This document shows, one piece after another, positions 9,197-15,890 of a DNA stretch of 64,000 bases (its first letter is position 1; each line of letters begins with the position of its first letter). Made by a program: the position numbers and the translations under genes. Source of the DNA: JAIBBV01 sp044347745 (lineage in GTDB: Bacteria; Bdellovibrionota_C; UBA2361; JAFLCA01); NCBI GenBank assembly GCA_044347745.1, contig JBIKUD010000013.1, forward strand, positions 15,623 to 79,622, in the 5' to 3' direction. The notes under the pieces were generated by a model. The model was not told the origin of the DNA. It saw only the letters and a program-made list of their open reading frames with translations, and did not search any database.

Positions 9197-9862
9197 TTAG
9201 TGCGTTCTCTTTGAGGATAGCGCTATTCGCTGCAAGCCCTGTTCAAACTTTGCATCCGCTTCCTGATGAGAAGATGTGCTCACTTCCAGATTATTAATAA
9301 TCCCATCGCCAATTCCATACACGCATCCGTGTATGCTTATCTTCTGTCCGCGTTCCCAGGCACTTTGCATTATGGTGGTACGGCTCACATTACGTACTTG
9401 CTCAATCACGTTTAACTCGCAGAGGCGTTGCAGCCCACATGCTGTCGAGTCACAAGCGTTAACAACTTCACGATGCCTTAGGTAAATGTCGCGTAAATGC
9501 AGCAGCCAATTGGAGACTAAGCCAACTTGGCGTCCTTCGTATGCCGCCTGAACACCGCCGCAACCATAGTGCCCACAAACAATAATTTGGGAGATGCCCA
9601 ATACATCAACCGCATACTGAAGTACTGAGAGGAAGTTAAGATCGGTGTGCACCACAAGGTTGGCGACATTGCGATGTACAAATACTTCGCCCGGCATCAT
9701 GCCAATTATTTGGTTCGCAGGTACGCGGCTGTCCGAACACCCAATCCAAAGGAAGTTTGGTTTTTGTTGGCCAGCTAAACGATCGAAGAAGGTAGGGTCT
9801 TCGCGGCGAACATCTGCCGCCCATTTTTTATTTCGTTCAAGTATTTCTGCTAGTTTATCCAT
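9197..9862 (-). CDS. can: Beta-class carbonic anhydrase
   Basis: 221 residues, the usual length. Zinc ligands are visible: Cys42 and Asp44/Arg46 in IGCSDSRVPAN, and His98 and Cys101 in VCGHYGCGG. It interconverts CO2 and bicarbonate in the cytoplasm. I start it at ATG 9862 (MDKLAEIL) rather than 9883, because a GC-rich hairpin (9863-9901) lies immediately upstream and the family normally begins at this point. The macro-domain gene lies upstream on the same strand, 85 bp away. Confidence 0.93.
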   Translation of the reverse strand: MDKLAEILERNKKWAADVRREDPTFFDRLAGQQKPNFLWIGCSDSRVPANQIIGMMPGEVFVHRNVANLVVHTDLNFLSVLQYAVDVLGISQIIVCGHYGCGGVQAAYEGRQVGLVSNWLLHLRDIYLRHREVVNACDSTACGLQRLCELNVIEQVRNVSRTTIMQSAWERGQKISIHGCVYGIGDGIINNLEVSTSSHQEADAKFEQGLQRIALSSKRTH

Positions 9863-9901
9863 AAGTCCCCGGCGCTTAATCAAATGTATGCGCCGGGGCT
9901 T
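9863..9901 (-). promoter_or_regulatory. GC-rich hairpin directly before the carbonic anhydrase start
   Basis: The arms AAGTCCCCGGCGC (9863-9875) and GCGCCGGGGCTT (9890-9901) pair almost perfectly around a 14-nt loop and end at the start codon of the carbonic anhydrase gene. No U-tract follows on either strand, so it is not a standard terminator. On the mRNA it would place the only G-rich stretch before the ATG inside a stem, which could limit translation initiation. Either a leader structure or a degenerate terminator of the macro-domain gene is possible. Confidence 0.5.
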
Positions 9902-9946
9902 ACGGTAAACATTTACCTGCTTCGAAGCAAGCGTTCGCTGTGTTCA

Positions 9947-10429
9947 TTATTCTTGGGCTTTTTGTCCTTTATGATAGGTCGAATAGACGTACACAGGAAC
10001 GTTTACATCGCCCAGATGTTTCTTAATGAGTGGAAGCACCTCTTCCCACTTGAGCCTGCCGACACCGGTAGCGAGCTTTGGTAGCGCTATGCTTGGAACT
10101 TTTTCTTCGAGTATATACTGCCGAAGGTCATGAAGGGCTCGATTAACAAACTCTAGGTGAGCCGGTCCGGGATGGTCTCCTTTTTGTTCGGCAGGTTCCT
10201 GTGTGAAAAGATTTATGATTCGTTTGCCTTCAGAACCCTGCCAAACCCAGAGGGACCCAGTCTTCGGGTGTTTGCTTTGACAAAAATGCCGAAAATCTTT
10301 GTAGAGCGAGGGCCAGAGTTGGCGCAGTGAGGCAGCTAACTCAGATTTAAAATCATCGTTGACACCCACACCATGTGCAATGGTTTGTGCCGAGGTTAAT
10401 AGAATATCTCCGCTTACTTCTTTAATCAT
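9947..10429 (-). CDS. Macro-domain protein (ADP-ribose binding or hydrolysing)
   Basis: 160 residues forming a single macro domain. GDILLTSAQTIAHGVGVN provides the ADP-ribose binding N-terminal strand, LFTQEP follows, and PKLATGVGRLKWEEVLPLIKKHL is the phosphate loop and following helix. The layout resembles TARG1/ALC1-type and DarG-type macro domains, which remove ADP-ribose from protein or DNA. No DarT-like toxin is adjacent, so this is probably a stand-alone hydrolase. It precedes the carbonic anhydrase gene on the same strand. Confidence 0.8.
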   Translation of the reverse strand: MIKEVSGDILLTSAQTIAHGVGVNDDFKSELAASLRQLWPSLYKDFRHFCQSKHPKTGSLWVWQGSEGKRIINLFTQEPAEQKGDHPGPAHLEFVNRALHDLRQYILEEKVPSIALPKLATGVGRLKWEEVLPLIKKHLGDVNVPVYVYSTYHKGQKAQE

Positions 10430-10568
10430 ATGTTCCTCAATTCAAAAGACTTGTCTATCTATTAACACATGATTGTCATTTTTTAAAGGTGCTTGATTAG
10501 CTATTTTCTCTCTCGCCGTAGCCAAGTTCGCAGTCTATACTTGAAGCTCTCTTTCAACATTTGTACTT

Positions 10569-11345
10569 ATGCGAACAAAACTGCGCCAACTATCGCAAAT
10601 CATTCGCTGGGCTCTTATTACTGCGGTTTGCCTATTGTTATGGTCGAGATGGACCAGGCCTGAGCTGGAAAATATTTCTCAAGTAGCCTTAGATAAGCCT
10701 TTGCAATTTGAAGAGCCAGTCCAACGATCTGCCCAGCTACCAAGTCTACGATTTGAGTACCACGGAGCCACATACATTATTCAGCCAGTCGCATCGTATG
10801 CAATTTCCGGTTTGGTTGTTACGCATAATAATACAACGGGAATCGGTGATATTTATCATGATGAGAAGTCGGTGGATCTTAAAGACCTGTGTCTTGTGTG
10901 GGGAGATAACCTAAACCAGAATGTTTTAAAGCAGACAGAGTTCTGGAGCGAGCCGTGGACTTGTTATGCAAGATCTAAGCGCGGTGCTGATTATGTAATT
11001 GAGGGCACTCAGCTTTCGAATAATCATCTGATTGGAGCAAGTGAAGAGATACGCGAAAAAATTAGGTCTATAGGAGTGGGAGATACGGTGACTTTGGTAG
11101 GGCACCTTATTAACTATTGGAATCAAGAGACCCCCGATTTTGTGCGTAAGTCGAGCTTAATAAGATCGGACGATGGAAATGGAGCCTGCGAAGTAATTTT
11201 TGTAACTCAGGTGAGTATAGATGCGGCTCCATTTAAATCTTGGCGTGAGAGACATGCGCGATTATGGCAGCTCTTCTGGGTATGTTCGGGATTATGGCTC
11301 ATTTCTTTTCTAGTTTTTCCGTATTTTGAGCTGAAGTCCCTATAG
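10569..11345 (+). CDS. Unrecognised two-helix membrane protein
   Basis: 258 residues with an N-terminal membrane anchor (about residues 12-27) and a second segment near the C terminus (about 230-250). The 200-residue region between is probably periplasmic. It contains DLCLVWGDNL, two Cys residues (DLCLVWG and PWTCYARS) and a small-beta-barrel-like stretch (IGVGDTVTLVGHLINYW). I recognise no family. It stands alone, about 140 bp from the divergent macro-domain gene and about 110 bp before msrB. Confidence 0.6.
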   Translation: MRTKLRQLSQIIRWALITAVCLLLWSRWTRPELENISQVALDKPLQFEEPVQRSAQLPSLRFEYHGATYIIQPVASYAISGLVVTHNNTTGIGDIYHDEKSVDLKDLCLVWGDNLNQNVLKQTEFWSEPWTCYARSKRGADYVIEGTQLSNNHLIGASEEIREKIRSIGVGDTVTLVGHLINYWNQETPDFVRKSSLIRSDDGNGACEVIFVTQVSIDAAPFKSWRERHARLWQLFWVCSGLWLISFLVFPYFELKSL

Positions 11346-11452
11346 CGCTTTCAATATAACTCCTATGTCCGTAATTTTTGGCTGTGGAGATTTTGTAGTA
11401 GAGTGCCTGGTTGGTGCTTCAGCTGAATCCGTGATAGCGTATTTGTACTAAT

Positions 11453-11974
11453 ATGCATGCATCTCGAATCTTCCTAGTCTTTATATTTCTGATTGCTTGT
11501 TGGGGCTGCCCCATGAAAGACAAAACGACACAAAACCTCCCGCCGCACTTGCAGGGCATCAATGCTGATACAGTGGATTGGAAATCGAAGGACGAGCAAT
11601 ATTGGCGCTCCGTCCTTTCGCCTGACCAATTTCAGATTTGCCGCGGTGCTGGTACCGAGCGACCTTTCTCGGGGAAGTATTGCAGTTTTAAAGGAGAGGG
11701 GGCTTTCCGCTGTGCATGCTGTGGACTTGAACTGTTTTCTTCAGAACATAAATTTGAATCTGGCACCGGCTGGCCAAGTTTTAGCGCTGCGGCTGATGGT
11801 GGTGCGTTGACGCTCCGTGAGGATAAGTCGCATGGTATGGTGAGAACCGAAGTTCTGTGTGGACGCTGTGGGGCGCACCTGGGGCATGTTTTTAACGACG
11901 GGCCTCCACCAACACATCAGCGTTTTTGCATCAATTCGGCTTGTCTCATTCACACTCCGCCAAGTCATGAGTAA
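11453..11974 (+). CDS. msrB: Peptide-methionine (R)-S-oxide reductase, lipoprotein form
   Basis: 173 residues. A lipobox LIAC (Cys16) follows a hydrophobic leader, so the enzyme is probably membrane-tethered in the periplasm. Core motifs are Zn pairs CACC (Cys87, Cys90) and CGRC (Cys136, Cys139), GTGWPSF, and the catalytic Cys159 in RFCINSA. It reduces methionine-R-sulfoxide in oxidised envelope proteins. It overlaps the next gene by 8 bp, so they are translationally coupled. Confidence 0.92.
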   Translation: MHASRIFLVFIFLIACWGCPMKDKTTQNLPPHLQGINADTVDWKSKDEQYWRSVLSPDQFQICRGAGTERPFSGKYCSFKGEGAFRCACCGLELFSSEHKFESGTGWPSFSAAADGGALTLREDKSHGMVRTEVLCGRCGAHLGHVFNDGPPPTHQRFCINSACLIHTPPSHE

Positions 11975-12383
11975 ATTTGGCGTGAGCCCAGAAAAAGAAG
12001 CAGAGCTGCTTGCTCGTATGCAGTCACTCGGCATCTTGGAATCTGATCTTGATGAAAACTTTATCAGAGGGAGCGGCGCCGGTGGGCAAAAAATAAATAA
12101 AACGAGTTCCTGCGTTCAGCTTAAACATAGGCCGACGGGCATTGAGGTACGTTGCCAAAAGGAACGGTTACAATCGCTCAACCGTTTTTTTGCTCGCCGC
12201 TTGCTGTGTGATCGCATCGAGCAAGCGCAAACTGGGGCGATAGCAAAAGAGGTGCAGGCGCGAGAAAAAATTCGAAGGCAAAAACGCAAACGCTCTAAGC
12301 GGGCTAAAGAAAAGACTTTAGCTTACAAGAAAAAGCGGTCAGAAATTAAAGTTTCGCGACGCAAGAGCTCTGAAGCCTCTTAA
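11967..12383 (+). CDS. RF-1 domain protein with GGQ motif (ArfB/MTRFR-like peptidyl-tRNA hydrolase)
   Basis: 138 residues. FIRGSGAGGQKINKTSSCV carries the GGQ motif that hydrolyses peptidyl-tRNA on the ribosome. The long Lys/Arg-rich C-terminal tail (from about residue 90) resembles the mRNA-channel tail of ArfB or the mitochondrial C12orf65/MTRFR group. It lacks the codon-recognition domain of RF1/RF2. A ribosome-rescue role is likely. I chose ATG 11967, which overlaps msrB by 8 bp; the upstream frame to 11859 lies inside msrB. Confidence 0.8.
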   Translation: MSKFGVSPEKEAELLARMQSLGILESDLDENFIRGSGAGGQKINKTSSCVQLKHRPTGIEVRCQKERLQSLNRFFARRLLCDRIEQAQTGAIAKEVQAREKIRRQKRKRSKRAKEKTLAYKKKRSEIKVSRRKSSEAS

Positions 12384-12508
12384 AAACTCGTATGTAGAGA
12401 CTACATGAGTGTATCGCGTTTGTATGTGTGCCGAGGGGCGCAATCTCCCGCGGAAATTTGCGTTCAGCGGTTTGGTAAAGTAACCTTTTTCAGATTTGGA
12501 CGACGAAA

Positions 12509-13216
12509 TTATTGCACAACGTAGGTAGCGGCAACTTTGCTATAGTCCATTGTCCCACCCGGTGCGTCGATACGTCCGGAATCTGTAACTCTAAATGGTG
12601 TTTGCGTATTGGGGTTATTTGGATCTCGGTATAGGCCTGCGTTGTGTTTGCAATCGACGGCAGTGATTTGTACTGCATGACCGGACTGTTTCCCATGAAG
12701 ACCGGATAAAGTTGCGCCACCACCGCTCTCGAGAGCTTTTTTTATCTTCTCGCAATCAAATTTGTACGAGTGCTCGCAACTAATTTTTTCTTTGACCATC
12801 TGTTTATTGCACTCGCAGAGACGCTTCATACATTCCTCGCGAAGGTAGTTGCCTTTATTCGGAACATAGCAGCCTTTGGCATACATACAATCCATCAGAT
12901 CAAGCATGGCATCAATGGGGGTCGGGTTCACAAAAGTGTAGCCGGCAGCAATTTTTAAATTTACATCTGAGACTAGCCCACACTCATATCCCCCGTTTCG
13001 TAAATATCCTGTAGTCGGTGAGTGGAAAGGGCCACTGGTGCTCAATGTTCCGAGGGCTGGATCGGTTTGCGTCACGGCCTCAACTTGAGGTCTCACACAA
13101 CCAATAATCTGATTTGGCTCTGGAGCTTCAGTTTGGTCGGCAATACTAGGTCTGGAAAAAAGGATCGTAAATTGGAGAAGCAAAAGCAGCAGGCAAGAAA
13201 GTCTTTGTGCACACAT
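12509..13216 (-). CDS. Exported Cys-rich protein of unknown function
   Basis: 235 residues with a signal peptide ending near residue 26 (RPSIADQTE). It has about 11 Cys residues, with a cluster DCMYAKGCY...CMKRLCECNKQ...SCEHSYKFDC at residues 105-155. The C-terminal part SGHAVQITAVDCKHNAGLYRD recalls the His-containing strand of papain-like or C39 peptidases, but I see no matching Cys-containing helix, so catalysis is not supported. It sits alone beside the predicted structured RNA. Confidence 0.6.
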   Translation of the reverse strand: MCAQRLSCLLLLLLQFTILFSRPSIADQTEAPEPNQIIGCVRPQVEAVTQTDPALGTLSTSGPFHSPTTGYLRNGGYECGLVSDVNLKIAAGYTFVNPTPIDAMLDLMDCMYAKGCYVPNKGNYLREECMKRLCECNKQMVKEKISCEHSYKFDCEKIKKALESGGGATLSGLHGKQSGHAVQITAVDCKHNAGLYRDPNNPNTQTPFRVTDSGRIDAPGGTMDYSKVAATYVVQ

Positions 13217-13368
13217 AAAACCACCAAAAAAAATTAACTAAGCCCAGAACCGCTATTGAGCCTGTCTCTCAGGTCTAGTTATGGGAAAAATACCCATACG
13301 GGTGACCTAGGCGAAAGTCTAACTAGGATCTCGACTCTCTCCGTTTGCTCATGTTTTAAAAAAGCCAG

Positions 13369-13396
13369 TTGATACAATAGATTAAGTAGCTAATAC
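13369..13396 (+). promoter_or_regulatory. Sigma-70-type promoter of the predicted structured RNA
   Basis: TTGATA at 13369-13374 and TAATAC at 13391-13396 are separated by 16 bp. This is the best -35/-10 pair in the intergenic space. No open reading frame starts within 400 bp downstream, so the expected product is a non-coding RNA starting near 13403. Confidence 0.5.
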
Positions 13397-13402
13397 CTTC
13401 CT

Positions 13403-13610
13403 AGGAGACATCGTAAAATTGGCCCCCATAACTCTCTTTGGTAGGTCCGTGGGGGAACCAACAGGGGAGTGCAATACGTCCCCCCCCTCCTAAAAACTAC
13501 GTAGGCCAAAGCTTCTTTAGAATTTTGTGCTCCGACCGGGGTGTAGAGTTTGTGGTGGAAGCAGAGGTCGCTCTGCCCTTGTGTGGCCCACGGACCTGCC
13601 AGTTTTTCTT
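13403..13610 (+). ncRNA. Candidate structured non-coding RNA (6S-like architecture?)
   Basis: The 600-bp gap between the Cys-rich and collagen-like genes has a long-range helix. GGTAGGTCCGTGGG (13440-13453) pairs 13/14 with CCCACGGACCTGCC (13587-13600) and encloses 133 nt. Inside are a perfect hairpin GCAGAG-GTCG-CTCTGC (13561-13576) and a second stem, GGGGA/TCCCC (13464-13483). A good promoter lies upstream, and a T5 run (13603-13607) follows the closing helix. The size and the single closing stem recall 6S RNA, but I cannot match conserved 6S positions. It is not SRP RNA, RNase P RNA or tmRNA by their signatures. The other strand cannot be excluded but lacks the promoter and T-run. Confidence 0.45.
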
Positions 13611-13813
13611 ATAAACTAAAGAATTCAAAAAAATGCTCGAGATTGCGGTAGGTTGACGGCGCTGTACTGATTACGCCTGGGGCAGCTTTGACCGCACTAA
13701 AAAGTTGAGTAGTGACGCTATAGCGTTTAGAATCTGACGCGCCCAAAATTTGAACAGGCGACAGTTTTTATACGCTGCAAACACCGACATGGCAGCATTT
13801 TGAGGGAAAAATC

Positions 13814-14572
13814 ATGAATATTCGATTAATTTGCCCTGTGCTTTTGAGCTTGGCGGTTGCAGTGCCAGCCGTCGCTCAAAAAGAGAACAAGAAGAACCCC
13901 CGCATTGGTGTTATCTGTTTGCGGCAAAATGGGTTCTTAGACATCCACAAAAGTAGCTGTAACACTAAGGCCGGGGAGAAGCTGGCAAGTGGTACGATAA
14001 TCGCCGAGTACATCGCAAACAGCATTGGCTCGGTGCAGGGTGCTCAGGGGCCGGTTGGCCCACAAGGCGCCCAAGGCCCTCAAGGAGCGCCAGGACCAAA
14101 AGGTGATCCTGGCATTCAGGGTCCTCAGGGGCCAGTTGGTCCACAGGGAGCGCCAGGACCAGTACAGTTCCCAAGTCTCGAGACGTACGTTTTTGGAGTG
14201 CCAGATGCCTCATCGGTAGTTGTTGACGACCAAACTCTACAAAATAAGAAGCTTTGTTTCTCGGCAGGATCTCAGCAAATTGATACCGGCCAGAATATTA
14301 ACGGAACGAATTCAAACTTCGTTGGCGTAGTAGTGCCTGCTGATTCGGGCATCAACGCAACCAACTTTGGTTCGCAAACTGGTTTCTCTATGGGAGTTTC
14401 GCCTGCTGTGAATGTGTGGGCAGTAAACAGCAACACTTTGAACGCAAATGGTGCGCGTAACTGGCGCGTAATTTACGGTTGTTCAGTGCCTCAGGCCACA
14501 AATCCACCGGCGGTCAACACCTCAGCTTCTGGTCGCTGTGCTGGACGCTTGGTAGTTACTTGCATTAATTAA
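13814..14572 (+). CDS. Exported collagen-like (Gly-X-Y) protein
   Basis: 252 residues with a signal peptide cleaved near AVAQ (residue 22). Residues 76-117 are about 14 uninterrupted Gly-X-Y triplets rich in Pro and Gln (GPVGPQGAQGPQGAPGPKGD), enough for a short collagen triple helix and so probably a trimer. A beta-rich C-terminal domain of about 135 residues follows, with four Cys residues. Phage-tail-fibre-like and spore or surface collagen-like proteins share this plan. A strong terminator sits 31 bp after the stop, inside the opposing gene. Confidence 0.8.
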   Translation: MNIRLICPVLLSLAVAVPAVAQKENKKNPRIGVICLRQNGFLDIHKSSCNTKAGEKLASGTIIAEYIANSIGSVQGAQGPVGPQGAQGPQGAPGPKGDPGIQGPQGPVGPQGAPGPVQFPSLETYVFGVPDASSVVVDDQTLQNKKLCFSAGSQQIDTGQNINGTNSNFVGVVVPADSGINATNFGSQTGFSMGVSPAVNVWAVNSNTLNANGARNWRVIYGCSVPQATNPPAVNTSASGRCAGRLVVTCIN

Positions 14573-15207
14573 GCTTTAGGGTCCTGTTTTAATTCCCTAG
14601 ATATGGCGGTCCAAATATGGGCCGCCATTTTTTTATGCCCTTCAGCGTTTGGATGCAGGCGATCAGGTAAATTTAGTGCCGGATCACCTGCGACGCCCTC
14701 TAATAAAAATGGCAGAAACGAAATCTTTTCTGACTCGGCTACTTGGCCAAAAATATCTTCAAATTTGCTCGTGTACTGAGCTCCAAAGTTTAGGGGAAGT
14801 TTTATGCCGGCTAGTATAATTTTGCTTTGTGGTAAGGCCAGGCGAACCTGATTTACAATTTGCCTCAAATTTTTCTCAAGAGCCTCCAGCGAAAGTCCAC
14901 GCAATCCATCGTTTGCCCCAATTGCGATAAAAACAACATCGTATTTTTCTTTCATCAGCCAGTTTAGGCGCCTAAGCGCGCCAGCTGAGGTGTCTCCACT
15001 GACGCCAGCGTTGCGTGTCTCAAGCGCAATAGACGAGTCGCTGGCCATTTTTTCGATAAGCGCTGGGTAAGCCTCTTTTTCGGTAAGCCCGTACCCAGCC
15101 GTGAGGCTGTCTCCAAGGAAAAGCACACGCAGTGGTTCACTGGCGCAGAGGGCCGTCATAGGTGAAAATGCAAAAGCCATTAAGAGTAGTATTGTAATAA
15201 TTCGCAT
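14569..15207 (-). CDS. tesA: Periplasmic SGNH esterase/thioesterase TesA
   Basis: 212 residues with a signal peptide (cleavage near ALCAS, residue 22). The four SGNH blocks are visible: FLGDSLTAGYGL (nucleophile Ser), GVSGDTSAGA (Gly), IGANDGLRG (Asn) and LPDRLHPNAEGH (catalytic Asp/His). TesA (arylesterase, lysophospholipase L1) hydrolyses acyl esters in the periplasm. It is divergent from the YbbA/YbbP-type ABC genes, the association known from many proteobacteria. Its start codon is only 11 bp from the ATG of the ABC gene. Confidence 0.92.
   Translation of the reverse strand: MRIITILLLMAFAFSPMTALCASEPLRVLFLGDSLTAGYGLTEKEAYPALIEKMASDSSIALETRNAGVSGDTSAGALRRLNWLMKEKYDVVFIAIGANDGLRGLSLEALEKNLRQIVNQVRLALPQSKIILAGIKLPLNFGAQYTSKFEDIFGQVAESEKISFLPFLLEGVAGDPALNLPDRLHPNAEGHKKMAAHIWTAISRELKQDPKA
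14603..14634 (+). terminator. Rho-independent terminator of the collagen-like gene, inside tesA
   Basis: ATGGCGGTCC (14603-14612) pairs with GGGCCGCCAT (14619-14628) around a 6-nt loop, and seven T follow. The element lies within the 3-prime coding sequence of the convergent tesA gene, so the same bases encode part of its C-terminal helix. Confidence 0.8.
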
Positions 15208-15218
15208 AGGTGCATGTT

Positions 15219-15890
15219 ATGGAAGCTCCGATAATTCTGCAATGTGAAGGACTCACTCGGCGCTTTGTAAGCGGCGAGAGCGTTATAACTGCGCTCGAGG
15301 ATGTGAATTTTGTTCTACGACAGGGCGAGGCCTGTGCAGTATTGGGGCCTTCCGGCAGCGGCAAGTCTACATTTTTGGCTTTGGCGGCGGGGCTTGATGT
15401 TCCTAGCGCCGGGCGTGTGCTCCTCAATGGGCATAATCTCGGTGTTCTAAGTGAAGATGATCGCGCAGTCTTGCGCCGCGATTTCGTTGGGTTTGTATTT
15501 CAAAGTTTCCAGTTGCTACCAAGTTTAACCGCTCTTGAAAATGTACTTTTGCCGCTCGAGATTGCTGGCAGGGTAGACAAGGATCGAGCATTAGAACTTC
15601 TCTCGCGAGTTGGCTTGAGCCATCGCTTACATTCTTATCCAAGCCAGCTTTCAGGTGGCGAGCAGCAACGGGTGGCCCTGGCGCGCGCCTTTATTCATAG
15701 TCCGCAGATAATTTTTGCTGATGAGCCAACTGGTAGCCTTGACGCAGAAAACGCTACCAAGGCTCTTGAGTATATGTTTGAGCTTCAGCAAAAAAGCAAA
15801 ACAGCGCTGGTGCTCGTTACTCATGATTTGGAGTTGGCTAAGCGACTGCCTCGGCACTTAAGCTTACTGGGGGGGCGCGTCCGTGGTTAG
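15219..15890 (+). CDS. ybbA: ABC transporter ATP-binding protein, YbbA-like
   Basis: 223 residues. Walker A GPSGSGKST, signature LSGGEQQRVALARAF, Walker B IIFADEPTGSLD and the H-loop VTHD are all intact. This is the LolD/MacB/YbbA group of mechanotransmission ABC ATPases. ATG 15219 is preferred over an in-frame GTG at 15210. The last 8 bp overlap the permease gene. Together with the permease and tesA it forms the YbbAP-TesA set, thought to act on lipids or hydrophobic compounds at the inner membrane. Confidence 0.9.
   Translation: MEAPIILQCEGLTRRFVSGESVITALEDVNFVLRQGEACAVLGPSGSGKSTFLALAAGLDVPSAGRVLLNGHNLGVLSEDDRAVLRRDFVGFVFQSFQLLPSLTALENVLLPLEIAGRVDKDRALELLSRVGLSHRLHSYPSQLSGGEQQRVALARAFIHSPQIIFADEPTGSLDAENATKALEYMFELQQKSKTALVLVTHDLELAKRLPRHLSLLGGRVRG

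Noticed and set aside
13403..13610. SRP RNA, RNase P RNA or tmRNA identity for the structured element
   Set aside because: Their diagnostic loops (GGAAGCAGC-type SRP loop in context, GAGGAAAGTCC, tRNA-like ends) are absent.
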